Of a stretch of DNA of 64,000 nt, positions 31,513 through 42,092 are shown in pieces. A program made the translations under genes and the position numbers. The stretch lies in the NCBI GenBank assembly GCA_001931905.2, contig MSJI02000727.1:1-64000 (forward strand). Reading direction: 5' to 3'. Positions within the stretch are counted from its first letter, which is position 1. Each line of letters opens with the position of its first letter. The notes beneath the pieces were generated by a model that ran no database searches, was not told where the DNA came from, and was given only the letters and a program-made list of their open reading frames with translations. This DNA is from Cladosporium sp. IMV 00045 (Eukaryota > Ascomycota > Dothideomycetes > Cladosporiales > Cladosporiaceae).

Positions 31513-33027
31513 GTGTTTCTATTTCTTTGTTCATTTGTCCTTTCTTTCGTAACCTGTACCAACCGCTAGTATTTGAATTTTCGGGCTGTCATTGGGAGTT
31601 GTCAACCGGCGTCTTTTCAGCATAAAATCTATGGCGTCTGTTTGAAGAGGAGTGCGGAAGATGAGGTGACGAATCTTCTAAACCGTACGTGCTTATTGAT
31701 TGCAGTTGTTTCAAGGATGTCGGCTTCTCAGTTGAATAGCAATAGCCTGTGGCAATGCCATTTCATCTCTTGCCTGAGATCCTGGAATTTCATTCTGCTC
31801 ACGAACGAGAGCCCGAATGACATTGATCGGTACTTGGAACATCGTTATCAGCCCAGTGCCAAAGGAGCGCGGCCTTGGGCTTTCTTCACATGCGTGGCGT
31901 ATCGCACATGCAATAAAGGCATGTCATTGCATCGAAAAAGGCGCCGAAACATCCTTGCTCCGCCCAACACCATCTCTTCAGAGCCCAGGAGGATCATGGA
32001 ACCAACAGCTCACCACATGACCAGTGACGAGGCCGCATAAAGCCCCTCTTGAGTAAGGATCCCATCCCACTTGATACTGTAAACAAACAATCATTGGTAG
32101 CTCGTCATCGAGGTCTGCACTGATTTCCGAACAGCTGCTCAGCGGGAACGTCAGACGGCGGCGGGCAATCGTCTCTCGCATGGGCTTTACCCGTGATCGC
32201 TTCGAGATACGTGCTCTATGGGATCTGATCCGACAACAGCGAACTCTTCCATTCGTCGTTGACTGCGTTGGGTCGTTGTATGCATTGGAAGTCTTCGTTG
32301 GGCTGACAAATCTCCACAACGCTGCCTAAGACAGCGAACGTGTTCTATTCGCCGTGGATGCTTTAATAGTCTCCGCCAAGCTAAGAGGTCTCGCCAGCGC
32401 TGCTGTAGACAGTGAATTGTTCTATTCGTCGTTCCATGCGTTGGAAATCTCTGCCAGGCTGTAAGGCCTCCACGACGCTGCCCTGACCCTGCCAGATCGC
32501 AGCGTTGGCTGCAATATGGTTGCTGCCTTATCGCTACCATGCTTAGTTTCTTGTCCAAGGATCTGGCAACTGCGTTGCGTGAGGTCTTGCGAGACGAGAG
32601 TGGATTCCAGGATATAGATTCTTTTGTGAGTTTTATGCTGGCGTTGATTGAGAATAGTAGGCTCGGTTCGCACACCTGAGTGTTTCACCATCATCGACAG
32701 GGAATCGAAGCAGTTCCGGCTCAGAAACTGAGCTGGGTCGAAAGATGGATTGCAGCAGACGTATGGTCAGCCCGCACGTTATTGCTGTAAGCGCAATTCA
32801 ACCACTGGAGAGTCCTGAGGCGCCTTGTTGAGGTTGAGAACGCGGTGGTCAGACGTGAAGGCCGAGTTGGGCGTGATGGCAGCTATCGGTCACCCGGAAT
32901 GGTCGAATTGAGTGCGATTTTTGAGTATTCCGGATACTGCCATAGACGAGGAGCATTTGGGAGCTCAGAGGGGGATAGTAGTGGCGCCTACTATTGGTGA
33001 AAAAAGGTCACCAGGCATCATACGCTC
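31513..33027. other. Intergenic, regulator 2 / HIT protein
   Basis: 1.5 kb between convergent genes. Frames on both strands show no domain or codon bias. It contains a degenerate 78-bp tandem repeat at 32238-32488. No gene called. Confidence 0.5.
32238..32488. repeat. Degenerate tandem repeat, three units of about 78 bp
   Basis: Units at 32238-32332 (95 bp, with an extra segment), 32333-32410 (78 bp) and 32411-32488 (78 bp). Each begins AGYGAAY, followed by TTCTATTCGYCGT-like sequence and later a GGTCTC/GGCCTC and ACGCTGCC-like end. The minus strand reads as imperfect repeats of about 26 residues (CLQQRWRDLLAWRRLL versus CLRQRCGDLSAQRRLP). Confidence 0.65.
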
Positions 33028-33660
33028 TTACAGCTTTGCGCGTTCTTTCTCCTCTGATTTGACCTCACATCGAAGTGCATCCCTTAGGTTGGCAGCCATA
33101 TCCTTGGCTTCGTCATCATCCAACTCTTCGCGCGTACCACGGCCAAACATCCTCCAGCTCTTGACACTGTTAAAGTCGACTCTGCCCTTTCCGCCAACTT
33201 CTGACCTGCCTTCCTGATACCTAGGGATGAGATGAAAATGTATATGTGGCACAACCTGGGCGGCGCGCTCGCCGTTGTTCTGTACAATATTCCAGTCTTC
33301 GATTCCAGTGGTCTTACAGAGCGCTCGAGACACAAGTGGTAGCCATTCACCGATGGCTTTTGAATCCTCTCGTGACTTTGCCGCTGTTCTTTGTGATGCC
33401 CAGTCCGCACCAATTTTCGGGTTGTACAAATCTGATACTTTCTGATAATGGTCACGCGTCGTCAAGAGTATATGTCCAGGAGCCATTGGAAGGATGTCGA
33501 GAAACGCCATTACATGCGGAGTTGACAATATGATGTGAGCCTGTGGAGATATGAGCTCTGGGTCTGGGTTGTGAGGTACAGGTGATGGTTTTGCTGGATA
33601 GGCATTGGCGATCTTGCAGAATGGGCAGTCTATCGGGTAAAAGTCGTCCGGAGATGTCAT
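33028..33660 (-). CDS. HIT-family nucleotide-binding protein
   Basis: An intronless frame of 210 residues from the ATG at 33660. It has the histidine-triad motif VVPHIHFHLIPR at about residue 140, preceded by the family landmarks DCPFCKIANAYPAKP, HVMAFLDILPMAPGHILLTT and DWNIVQNNGERAAQVV. HIT proteins are nucleotide hydrolases or transferases acting on AMP-linked substrates; all three histidines are present, so it is likely active. It is longer than a minimal HIT protein (about 130 residues) because of an inserted segment around YNPKIGADWASQRTAAKSRE and a charged C-terminal extension. It is divergent from the VPS9-domain gene. Confidence 0.94.
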   Translation of the reverse strand: MTSPDDFYPIDCPFCKIANAYPAKPSPVPHNPDPELISPQAHIILSTPHVMAFLDILPMAPGHILLTTRDHYQKVSDLYNPKIGADWASQRTAAKSREDSKAIGEWLPLVSRALCKTTGIEDWNIVQNNGERAAQVVPHIHFHLIPRYQEGRSEVGGKGRVDFNSVKSWRMFGRGTREELDDDEAKDMAANLRDALRCEVKSEEKERAKL

Positions 33661-34304
33661 GGCTGATATGGTCTAATGCAAAACGCGTCTAGTGGATGTA
33701 GAGAACGAGTGTAACGCGGTATGTACACAGAAGAGCTCCCTCTAGAACGGCGCGAAGACGCGGTCAATAATAGACATGATGTCAAAAACGTGCGAGACCG
33801 GCGCCGGGGGTGGATCTGCACGGCTAAGGCCACGCTGTCGGCCCGAGGCGTGTAAGTGAAACCTTGAGATGGAGAGAGATGGCTTAAGTATGTCTCGAAA
33901 TTCCACCTCCCAAAATGGCGCGGGACACTGCTGTACCAGACATACTTCTGTCAACGCGGCAGAATCACATGCTCGGAGGTCAGCCAGCGTCAGCCAGCAG
34001 CATATCCACGGTCTTGGGTCTTGTGCAAACAACCTCACCAACCCGTACTACTCTCTTCTCTCAACGCTCACCTTGCGCGACCGCACTTCCTTTTGTCACT
34101 GTCTTCTTTGATGCGGGTTCATCCTCCGACAAGCTCATCTACCTTCGACTATTACTTTCAACACTTTCCGACTACGCCGTCAGCACAGCAACAACGACCA
34201 TTCCCTGTTGAGAGAGACCAACCTCGACCTTTATCACTCCCACTACTCCAAAGCGCCCCTGCGCTCTTCTATCAACCCCGATGATATTCGAACCACCTGC
34301 CTGA
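33661..34304. promoter_or_regulatory. Bidirectional promoter, HIT / VPS9-domain gene
   Basis: 644 bp between divergent starts, C/T-rich towards the VPS9 gene. No gene seen. Confidence 0.4.
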
Positions 34305-37300
34305 ATGCCCCCACTCAACCCGTTCCTGCGCGCCTTCTTCAAGAGCGCGTTCCCTTCACAATGTCAGCCGGCTAGCCACCATGTGCTTCTCTGCCCGACT
34401 ACCGAGGTCCTCTTCAACTCCAAAGATCGGGAAACCGGTGTGTCTTTTGCGGAACTCTCCGGATCCGAAGAGTTTCTGGCCAGCCATGTAATCCGGGTGC
34501 CTGGTGGAGGACAGCCTCAAGTTGGCCCAAACGGACAGAATGTACGTGAATCGAAGAGCAAGGCGAAGCAATACAGCACTGTGAACGGGCGGACAGTGGT
34601 CGTGAAAGACTCTTTCGTGTACAGCAATAAGGGTTTCAAGGCGCTCAATCAAGCGCAACTGCTAGTCGATGCGCTGCACTACGCGGACACACATGACGGA
34701 CAACAATGGCTGGTTTATTACATTTCGCGGCCTTTGATCGGTTCATTCCAGTCAACTTCAATCACGCCTGCAATCATCAGTGATGAGCCAAGCAAAGAGC
34801 GCAAGAAATTACTGGAAGAGGCCTCAAACGGCTCCTCGTCAGGCTCTGGAACAGCCTTCCCGAAGAAAAAGGAAATCAAGAGCTTTACAGAACTTTTGAT
34901 GCAATATCCCATGATTTCGCGACAGATGCATGGTGGACTTGAGAAAATCATCAGAGAATTTGTCGCAGCAAACGATCAGCCAGTACAGCAACGTTCATCC
35001 TCACGACGATCATCTATGAGCTCTCAGCGTTCTGCTCCTTCAATAAGCGGATCTACGCGCTCTTTGAAGAGCTCCCTATCGGGTAGCACGATGATACACC
35101 CGACCGCGCTGGAACTGGAACCAGAGGAAGAGACGATTCGAAATTCACTAGAAAGCGCAGTGATCAGTGCGATCGATCTCTTCCAAGGCGTCGACAAGAC
35201 ACAACTCTCACTTTTGGGCGCAAACACCGAGCTCACAGGACCGGTAGTCGAGCGTATGATCGAGCGCTACGTAACAGAGCAAGTCCACGACCAGACATTG
35301 TTCCCAAAGGTCTGCGCTGTACGAAAACCAGACGATTCGGATCTGGAAAGTAAGATCCGGAAGATGGCGGATGTTGACATCGCGCAAGTTGGCATTCCAA
35401 TAGAGGCCGGTATGGAAGGGAAGCGAGAGCTTGCTCGCAGACTTGACAAAGGCATCGAAGTTTTCAAGAAGATGGGCGTGTCAAGCAGCCCGCAGGAGAT
35501 GCTCGAGATCTTACTATCAACACAGAAAGCAATCACTGCACAAGAACCTACAGCTAAGCCAACAGCAGAGCTCGACCCAGCCGAAGATGCACCGCCATCT
35601 AATCTCACGATCAACGCCGATGTTCTGGTCTCTATGCTGTTAATTGTGGTCATCAGAAGCTCTGTCCGCCACCTGCATGCACGATTGCTCTACATGAGAT
35701 ATTTCATATTCATCGACGAGGTCGAGTCGGGAGAGCAGGGCTACGCGCTCGCCACTTTGGAAGCAGTCCTGGTCCATCTGTCTCGAGAATCGAGGGTGCT
35801 GCGAAGGGCAAGTAAGAAGAACCGTGCGCTGTGGCATGCGGCAAAGACTGGAAACGTGCAAGCCTTACAAAGTGTGCTACAACCAGAACTCTCAATAGTC
35901 GACGATGGATCGGGCTTGTACGATTCACCACCCCTCGCTGGCGAGGAATCGACAGATGACCAGGACACCTCACTTGACATGGAGCCCAACGACGAGAATC
36001 AACCACCCGATGCGCTTTCAAATTCGCAAGGTGGGGACTTTGCGGCTGTAGGCGGCTCCCTGCAGCATGTCTTTCCATTCCAGAAACCGCCGACACCACC
36101 ACCTGAGCAAGGAGGCCTCACCAAAGTGAAGAAGCAGAAAAGGGTTTCGTTGGCCCCTCGCAGCATGTCTCAATCGTCGATCGCATCGTCAAGATCGCAT
36201 TCACGAACCAAAAGCGTGGATTCCATGGCAAGTTCTAGTGCTGGCGGTGACATGTCTGTGGAGAAGCTGGCGCAGACCCAAGATTCCGACGGCAACTCTG
36301 TGCTCATGATGGCAGTTGAATCAGGGCAAAAGAATTCGCTGAACTTCCTTCTAAATCTGCCATCGCACTTCAGACCCGACTGCGTTTTGGGCGACGTCAA
36401 CAATGACGGCTCAACACTACTCAGTGTGGCAGTGCAGTCGGGCAATTCACCTGTTACTGAGACACTCCTACAGTATCTCGAACGTAATGTCTCCGAAGGA
36501 CAGTTACGGCAGTACCTGGCTGCCCAGGACAACAAAGGCCGCTGCGTTGCCCACTATCTCTTTAATCAACCTCAGCTAATTGGACGTTTTGGCAAAAAGC
36601 TTCCCTGGCGGCTGAAAGATAAAAATGGACAAACACCCTTATTCGCCCTATCTCGATCATATGACCACGACCAGTACCACTCGATGATCGACACTGCATT
36701 GTCGCTAGCGACGGAGACACAAGGCGACGGTCAGCCCTTGCACCACGATGACCACGTTGACGCGAAGGGTAATACTCTTCTGCACATCATCAACGACACG
36801 AACATCACGCAAAAGCTCCTGCGAAGCTCAGAAGTAGACGTCAATGCGCAAAACGACAAGCGCTTCACACCCTTGATGGTCGGCAGCAAGTACGGCCGGC
36901 TTGATCTGGTGAGAGTGCTCTTTGGCGATGCAAGGACCGACACGACTTTGAGAGATCTCCGTGGTCTTACAGCTGTTGAGCTGGCTAAAGACGACGAAGT
37001 CCGAAATCGATTCGACGACCTGGTATTGCTTTCTTGTTCAAATGCCAACGACGATCGAACGACTACAATCGTGCGGTCATTCTTCGTCGAAGACGCCACT
37101 GTGAGGCTGGTCCTCAAGTCCGGCGCGAAAAACCCGAACGGAACAATCACTGTGAATACATGTAGACGTACACCTGACGATTTCGCCAACTTGTCCAAAT
37201 GGCTGAACATCGAGTGTCCAGCTTCCTGGCTTCCAACACAGTTCAACTTGGCTTCTCCTTTCTTAATTCCAGGCAAGCCCTCGAGATCTCTCTTGAGGGA

Positions 37301-38159
37301 CACACAACTACGCCTCAACAATTTCTTCCGCACCCTTCTTACGCACGCTACATTCTCGACCCACGAACTCGTCTGGGAGTTCTTTCTCGTCCCCGAAATG
37401 AACGCGGAAATGCTCCTCGAACGCAGCAGACTCAAAGCCGCCGCTCGCGTCGACAACATCAAAGACGACTTCGAACCCGTCACCGACACATTGGAAGTCT
37501 CCAACTTCGTTGCCTACGCTCGCGAGCAAGTCAAAGGCGTAACAGGCACCACCCGGCGCGCCATTCGCACTGTCAACCAATACCGCATGCGGCAAGTCGA
37601 CCTCGCCGAATCCGCCCACCTGGCCTCAAACGCCATCTCAACCCTCATCTTCCTCCCACAACCCCACCTCACCGCTTTCGAACGCTACGCCCGCACTCTC
37701 GCCCTCTCAGAAGCAAACCCCATGACAAATTTCTACTACACCCTCCACTCCATCCACAGCACCTCCACCGCAATTCAAAACGCCCTGGACCGCCCCGCCA
37801 CCCTAATTGGCAGCATGGAACAGTCCCAACGCACCATCGCGCGCACGCACAACTCCCTCTCACGCGCCAACCGGTGGACGCCGAACTTCGGCATGTTCGA
37901 AGACACCAAGAAGGCCGCGGCGCAGGACGCGTGGAGTCGTGCGGACAAAGCCCGTCGCGAACTGGAAACTCTTGGCTGCGAGTTGAGGTACACCCAGCAG
38001 ACGGTCGCGAGCGAGTTGGCTGGTTGGCAGGAGGAGCATGTTAAGGTCGGGAAGGAGATGTTGAGGAAGTTGGCTAGGGAGACGGTGGTTAGGGAGAAAG
38101 CGAGGTTGGGTGGGATGATGAGGGCGTTGAGGGAGATTCAGAAGATGAAGGTTGGCTGA
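34305..38159 (+). CDS. VPS9-domain Rab GEF with ankyrin repeats and PX-like region
   Basis: An intronless frame of 1284 residues from the ATG at 34305. The N-terminus (about 1-240) is moderately conserved-looking. A Ser/Arg-rich linker (about 245-270) follows. A VPS9 catalytic core lies at about 437-495 (NADVLVSMLLIVVIRSSVRH, then EVESGEQGYALATLEAVLVH). Ankyrin-type repeats span about 650-900 (DGNSVLMMAVESG, DGSTLLSVAVQSG, KRFTPLMVGSKYGRLDLVRV). A PX-like phosphoinositide-binding segment lies at about 950-1035 (LSKWLNIECPASWLPTQFNL), and a helical basic tail ends the protein. VPS9 domains activate Rab5/Ypt51-class GTPases, so a role in endosome fusion and endocytic traffic is expected. The combination resembles fungal VPS9-ankyrin proteins. 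Confidence 0.9.
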   Translation: MPPLNPFLRAFFKSAFPSQCQPASHHVLLCPTTEVLFNSKDRETGVSFAELSGSEEFLASHVIRVPGGGQPQVGPNGQNVRESKSKAKQYSTVNGRTVVVKDSFVYSNKGFKALNQAQLLVDALHYADTHDGQQWLVYYISRPLIGSFQSTSITPAIISDEPSKERKKLLEEASNGSSSGSGTAFPKKKEIKSFTELLMQYPMISRQMHGGLEKIIREFVAANDQPVQQRSSSRRSSMSSQRSAPSISGSTRSLKSSLSGSTMIHPTALELEPEEETIRNSLESAVISAIDLFQGVDKTQLSLLGANTELTGPVVERMIERYVTEQVHDQTLFPKVCAVRKPDDSDLESKIRKMADVDIAQVGIPIEAGMEGKRELARRLDKGIEVFKKMGVSSSPQEMLEILLSTQKAITAQEPTAKPTAELDPAEDAPPSNLTINADVLVSMLLIVVIRSSVRHLHARLLYMRYFIFIDEVESGEQGYALATLEAVLVHLSRESRVLRRASKKNRALWHAAKTGNVQALQSVLQPELSIVDDGSGLYDSPPLAGEESTDDQDTSLDMEPNDENQPPDALSNSQGGDFAAVGGSLQHVFPFQKPPTPPPEQGGLTKVKKQKRVSLAPRSMSQSSIASSRSHSRTKSVDSMASSSAGGDMSVEKLAQTQDSDGNSVLMMAVESGQKNSLNFLLNLPSHFRPDCVLGDVNNDGSTLLSVAVQSGNSPVTETLLQYLERNVSEGQLRQYLAAQDNKGRCVAHYLFNQPQLIGRFGKKLPWRLKDKNGQTPLFALSRSYDHDQYHSMIDTALSLATETQGDGQPLHHDDHVDAKGNTLLHIINDTNITQKLLRSSEVDVNAQNDKRFTPLMVGSKYGRLDLVRVLFGDARTDTTLRDLRGLTAVELAKDDEVRNRFDDLVLLSCSNANDDRTTTIVRSFFVEDATVRLVLKSGAKNPNGTITVNTCRRTPDDFANLSKWLNIECPASWLPTQFNLASPFLIPGKPSRSLLRDTQLRLNNFFRTLLTHATFSTHELVWEFFLVPEMNAEMLLERSRLKAAARVDNIKDDFEPVTDTLEVSNFVAYAREQVKGVTGTTRRAIRTVNQYRMRQVDLAESAHLASNAISTLIFLPQPHLTAFERYARTLALSEANPMTNFYYTLHSIHSTSTAIQNALDRPATLIGSMEQSQRTIARTHNSLSRANRWTPNFGMFEDTKKAAAQDAWSRADKARRELETLGCELRYTQQTVASELAGWQEEHVKVGKEMLRKLARETVVREKARLGGMMRALREIQKMKVG

Positions 38160-38301
38160 GTCGATGGTGTGGTTGTGCTGTCTTTCTGGAAGTCCGGGTG
38201 AGGGTTTGGAGGAGTAAATAGGATTCTGCATCTCAATACTGAGTCTTGCAGGTGTTGCCTATCGCTCTGAGGTTCGGCTGTGCAAAGTGGTTTTGCCATT
38301 T

Positions 38302-39765
38302 TTATCTCCTCTTTGCTTTGAGTTGAATCTGTGTAACTTGTTCCTCTTTTGCGCCAAAACGCAAAAGAACTTCTCTGACTTCTCTGAAATCGCCCGGACC
38401 CAGGTCCCTTCTGGCGATGTCCATTGCAGTTTCGCCATCGAGATTTTTCAAATCGACAAAAGCGCCTCGCTCACACAGCAGCTCAACAAATTGCTTTCGT
38501 GACTTGCATTCAGGTCTGACAGCAGCCATCAGAGCAGTCCGGCCGTATCTGTCGACGATGTTCGCGGAAGCGCCATGGTCAAGAAGGGTTTTAGCAGTCT
38601 CAACGCTGTAAATTGCGCCGGTGGCTTTCATCAGCGGAGTCTGTCCTTTCCTTTCTTGCGAATTAGGGTCAACTCCATTTTCCTTCAGAAGTGATACAAA
38701 TGTTGATATTTCTTCACTTGGTGGAACTCCGCCAAAGAGATCGTAATACCCCAGGAAAAACATGGCGGTGCGATCAATCGAATCTCTCGCTTTTGGGTCC
38801 GCACCTTTTGCGAGCAGCCGGGTAAGCATCTCAAAGTTGAACGTCCCTGCCGTCAGCATGACCAAGGTGACGTTTTTGGGCCCTTCGAGAACGCTCCCGT
38901 TGCCAGTCGTCAACCGCCAGCAAGAGACACATTCTTTTGCTGAAAGTCCGCGCTCTGTCGCCAAAAGATATTTCACAGTTTCGTCTCTACCCGTTTGCAT
39001 CGCCACAACCCCTGGCGAACAGCGCAGCATGCCGAACTCTGCGGCCAGCTTGTAGGCAGGAGATGTCGAAAGTGATGGAGACTTATCAAGTGATGACAAG
39101 TCCCGAAGAAAGGCGCAGTCGCAAATAACCATTCGAACCGCGTTAAGGCTGCCACTGCTCTTTCTCAAAAACTTCACAATGTCCAGAGCACCTGCAGCAC
39201 ATGCCATATGCATTGCAGAACCAAGGTATCCGCACTCTTGATTCACATCCGCCTTGTTCTCGAGCAAGAGCTCGACGACAGGCAAATGACCTCTCACGCT
39301 GGCCAGGCTGAGAGGTGTACCGACCCGTTTGCCGCAGGCATCAATTTCCGCACCGGCATCGAGCAGGTACCGGACAATCTCCATGTGGCCGCAGTAGGCC
39401 GCATGATGGAGTGGAGTAGCGTCCCTCTCATCGCGGTAGTCGATGTCCGCACCTTGGCTCCGCAGGTGATTCAGCCTCGATATTCGACCTTCTGTGCATG
39501 CGCGTATAAAGTTTTCGTGGACGGGATCATCTTTGGGCTTAGTCTGCACGCCATAGTACTGTAGCGGGGTATTGTAGTAGTAGGCGTTACCAATATGTTG
39601 CCGCGCATCACCGGAGCCTTGGATGTTGTCGAATCGCATGCCGCCCACCGATATATTGTCGGCATTGTACTGGCTATTGTTGTCGCCTCCGCTCATCGTG
39701 TAATTGCGTTGCTGCCCAGAACCAGAGTTGACGTTGAGCGAGCCAGATCCTGTGTGCGTCGCCAT
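38302..39765 (-). CDS. Ankyrin-repeat protein with fungal signalling-type N-terminus
   Basis: An intronless frame of 487 residues from the ATG at 39765. The first 75 residues are Gly/Asn/Ser/Gln-rich and contain NISVGGMRFDNIQGSGDARQ followed by HIGNAYYY. This pattern recalls the amyloid-signalling (HET-s-related) motifs found at the ends of fungal NLR and effector proteins. Ankyrin repeats follow, clearest at about 105-205 (RDATPLHHAAYCGHMEIVRY, VGTPLSLASVRGHLPVVELL, GSAMHMACAAGALDIVKF) and about 370-475 (KGQTPLMKATGAIYSVETAK, YGRTALMAAVRPECKSRKQF). A central cysteine-containing region (about 215-315) has weaker repeats. Ankyrin domains bind protein partners. A role in allorecognition or immunity is a hypothesis from the N-terminus only. 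Confidence 0.88.
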   Translation of the reverse strand: MATHTGSGSLNVNSGSGQQRNYTMSGGDNNSQYNADNISVGGMRFDNIQGSGDARQHIGNAYYYNTPLQYYGVQTKPKDDPVHENFIRACTEGRISRLNHLRSQGADIDYRDERDATPLHHAAYCGHMEIVRYLLDAGAEIDACGKRVGTPLSLASVRGHLPVVELLLENKADVNQECGYLGSAMHMACAAGALDIVKFLRKSSGSLNAVRMVICDCAFLRDLSSLDKSPSLSTSPAYKLAAEFGMLRCSPGVVAMQTGRDETVKYLLATERGLSAKECVSCWRLTTGNGSVLEGPKNVTLVMLTAGTFNFEMLTRLLAKGADPKARDSIDRTAMFFLGYYDLFGGVPPSEEISTFVSLLKENGVDPNSQERKGQTPLMKATGAIYSVETAKTLLDHGASANIVDRYGRTALMAAVRPECKSRKQFVELLCERGAFVDLKNLDGETAMDIARRDLGPGDFREVREVLLRFGAKEEQVTQIQLKAKRR

Positions 39766-40750
39766 CTTGGAAGGTCAGGTAATCGCCCTTGTCAGCTGCT
39801 CTCAGCTCGTGGAACAATAGCTGGATAGATGTCTGAAAAGGCCGACGTTGGTGGTATGTGGGAACGATATGCGTCGAAAGACAATTTAAAAAGGGCCTTC
39901 GCGGTAGATGTCGTCTGTTGAAATGGTCGTTGTTGTTTCGATGCCATGAGAGTTATGTGAGAGAAGGTCGAGGATAGTGACTCTCGATCAGGCTGAGACG
40001 AAGGAGGCGATGCTCCCAGCTCTAAGCGCCACCATGCATGCAAGTGAGACTGTCCCGTTTCTGGTCAGCCGACCAAAAGTTCGAGACCAACCCGTAGGCA
40101 AAAGAACCATGACTTCAGCCATAGTGCCATAATGAAATAAGTCTTGGATGTACTTCTTCATATTTGAGGTCGAGCCGTTTTGATGACTTGAATAGACAAC
40201 ACTGGACGAACCCTCACTTTGCCACAGGTGGCAGGAGTGGCAAGACGACGTGACAACACTGTTTGTGGCCTCTGTATTGCGCGTCTGTATTGCAATTTCA
40301 TGTCTCTACCACGGAAGGCAAGAAGTGGCCATACTACCACAGGTATTAGTATAAGGCCTAGTATAAATGCATGAGCACTATTGAATCATGATACACAAAA
40401 TACATGTAGGCTGATTAATGTACAAAACGTCATAAAATAGGTATTAATAAGCGAGAGCTACTGCGATCTTCTTATACCCAGATCATAAACTCTAGTGAAA
40501 GTCGGGAGCTTGCGTGTATAACTCGTTACCCATGTCTCCATTTACACTTTACGAATTATGCCTATGCATCTCATTTGAATTAGAGCGCTCTTGAACCATT
40601 TGTAAACAATCGGAACAACTTTTTGCCAGTATATCCGTCGACGTTCTACGACCTGTCTTAGGATAAATAGCACCATTCCATGGAAGATGAAGGCAATAAA
40701 CTTTTCTCCAGCGATCACCATATCGATCCATCCATTGAACCATTCAGAAA
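39766..40750. other. Divergent intergenic region, ankyrin protein / NmrA-like gene
   Basis: 985 bp. The part at about 40330-40560 is notably AT-rich compared with its surroundings. No gene seen. Confidence 0.5.
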
Positions 40751-41692
40751 ATGGCTCCCACCGTGCTGATCGTCGGCGCCACAGGCAATACAGGACGAAG
40801 CGTGGTCGAGCATCTTCCCACCCTGTTGAGGAACACCAGCTTCTCTTCTCATCGAATCCTCGCTCTCACTCGGTCGATCAACAGCCCTTCTGCTCAATCA
40901 CTAGCCAAGATCGATGGCGTAGAGGTCGTTGAACAGAATTGGGTCGAGATCACGGAGGACTGGCTGCGCGAGCGAGACGTGGTCAGGATCTTCATCGCCT
41001 CACACAACGAGCCGACGCAGTTCGCGGACGAAGGTCAATTTCTCGTGAACGCGCTGGGGGCCGGCGTGCAATACCTCGTGCGCATCTCGACGACAGCGGC
41101 CAATGCCCGTCCGGACTGCAGCGCGTACTATCCGCGCTCTCACTGGGCGATCGAGACGATGCTTGATCAGCCCGAGTTCAAGGGTATGCACTTCTCGTCG
41201 CTGCAACCGAACAATTTCACCGCAATGATGCTCGGTACCGTTGCGGCGTTTGTTGGAGAATCCCGCAAGACTGGAAAGCAGCCTCCTCTGAGTTTGATGC
41301 TCAACCGAGACGCGCCAGTTGGTTTGATCGATCCGTATGACGTTGGCGTGTTCGCCGCCCATCTTCTCGCACAGGAAGACACGGCTCCTCACAACGGAAA
41401 ACGATACGTTCTCAACGGACCGGAGGATGTCACAGGAGCAGAGGTCGTCAAGATCGCCGAGGAATACATTGGCGAGCCTGTGAAGGATGTGAAGTACGCG
41501 GATACTTCGATCATCGATGAGATGGTGAAGAGCTACGGTGGATCGAAGAACTTGATCTCGTCCATCAAGCAAGCCCCGGTGGCTACGTGGGAGGGCAAGG
41601 CGGGAACGTACACGACAAGTAAGGAAGTTCCTTCGATTTACGCTCCGAAGCGTACCGTTCGCGAGACCTTCAAGGCGATGGTTGAGGGCTGA
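40751..41692 (+). CDS. NmrA-like NAD(P)-binding Rossmann protein
   Basis: An intronless frame of 313 residues from the ATG at 40751. It begins with a Rossmann fold of the atypical short-chain dehydrogenase type (VLIVGATGNTGRSVVEHL). It continues with VQYLVRISTTAANARPDCSA followed by YYPRSHWAIETML, the arrangement seen in NmrA-like proteins. Further landmarks are FSSLQPNNFTAMMLG and GLIDPYDVGVFAAHLL. NmrA-like proteins either sense the NADP/NADPH state, as with the nitrogen regulator NmrA, or reduce small substrates. The sequence alone does not decide. No pathway partner lies beside it; the neighbouring genes are an ankyrin protein and casein kinase II beta. Confidence 0.92.
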   Translation: MAPTVLIVGATGNTGRSVVEHLPTLLRNTSFSSHRILALTRSINSPSAQSLAKIDGVEVVEQNWVEITEDWLRERDVVRIFIASHNEPTQFADEGQFLVNALGAGVQYLVRISTTAANARPDCSAYYPRSHWAIETMLDQPEFKGMHFSSLQPNNFTAMMLGTVAAFVGESRKTGKQPPLSLMLNRDAPVGLIDPYDVGVFAAHLLAQEDTAPHNGKRYVLNGPEDVTGAEVVKIAEEYIGEPVKDVKYADTSIIDEMVKSYGGSKNLISSIKQAPVATWEGKAGTYTTSKEVPSIYAPKRTVRETFKAMVEG

Positions 41693-42061
41693 TCGAAGGT
41701 ACACGAGGACGCTATCACGTCGTTAGCGCTAGGCATGGTTCATGAGGTAGCACCACCACAATAACATTTCCTCTGACAAAAACATAAAACTCCGATGATA
41801 TTTCCTTCTCGATCAGGCATGTACGCTTCATAGACCACCCATCCATCCTTAATCCCTCTTTTAGCAAGAAATCCCCAAGACCTCGAGCGTGCAGTAGACT
41901 TCGAAGGCACGAGTCTCATGATGAAAACTCACCGATACCCTGTTGAACATGTCTTTCTTTGCTTCGTACTTCTGTATATAGATGTATAGAGCTATCCACC
42001 GTCCTACCTCAGTCGACACTACTACTACTGTACCTTGTCTTGTCCTCAAAAGAAGTCGAAA

Positions 42062-42092
42062 CATCCCATCATCCCATCATCCCATCATCCCA
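42062..42092. repeat. Microsatellite (CATCCCAT)n
   Basis: Nearly four copies of an 8-bp unit in the region between convergent genes. Confidence 0.9.

Noticed and set aside
31573..32040. 155-codon plus-strand frame downstream of regulator 2
   Set aside because: No domain, no ATG context or codon bias, and there is no second copy in the window to test conservation.
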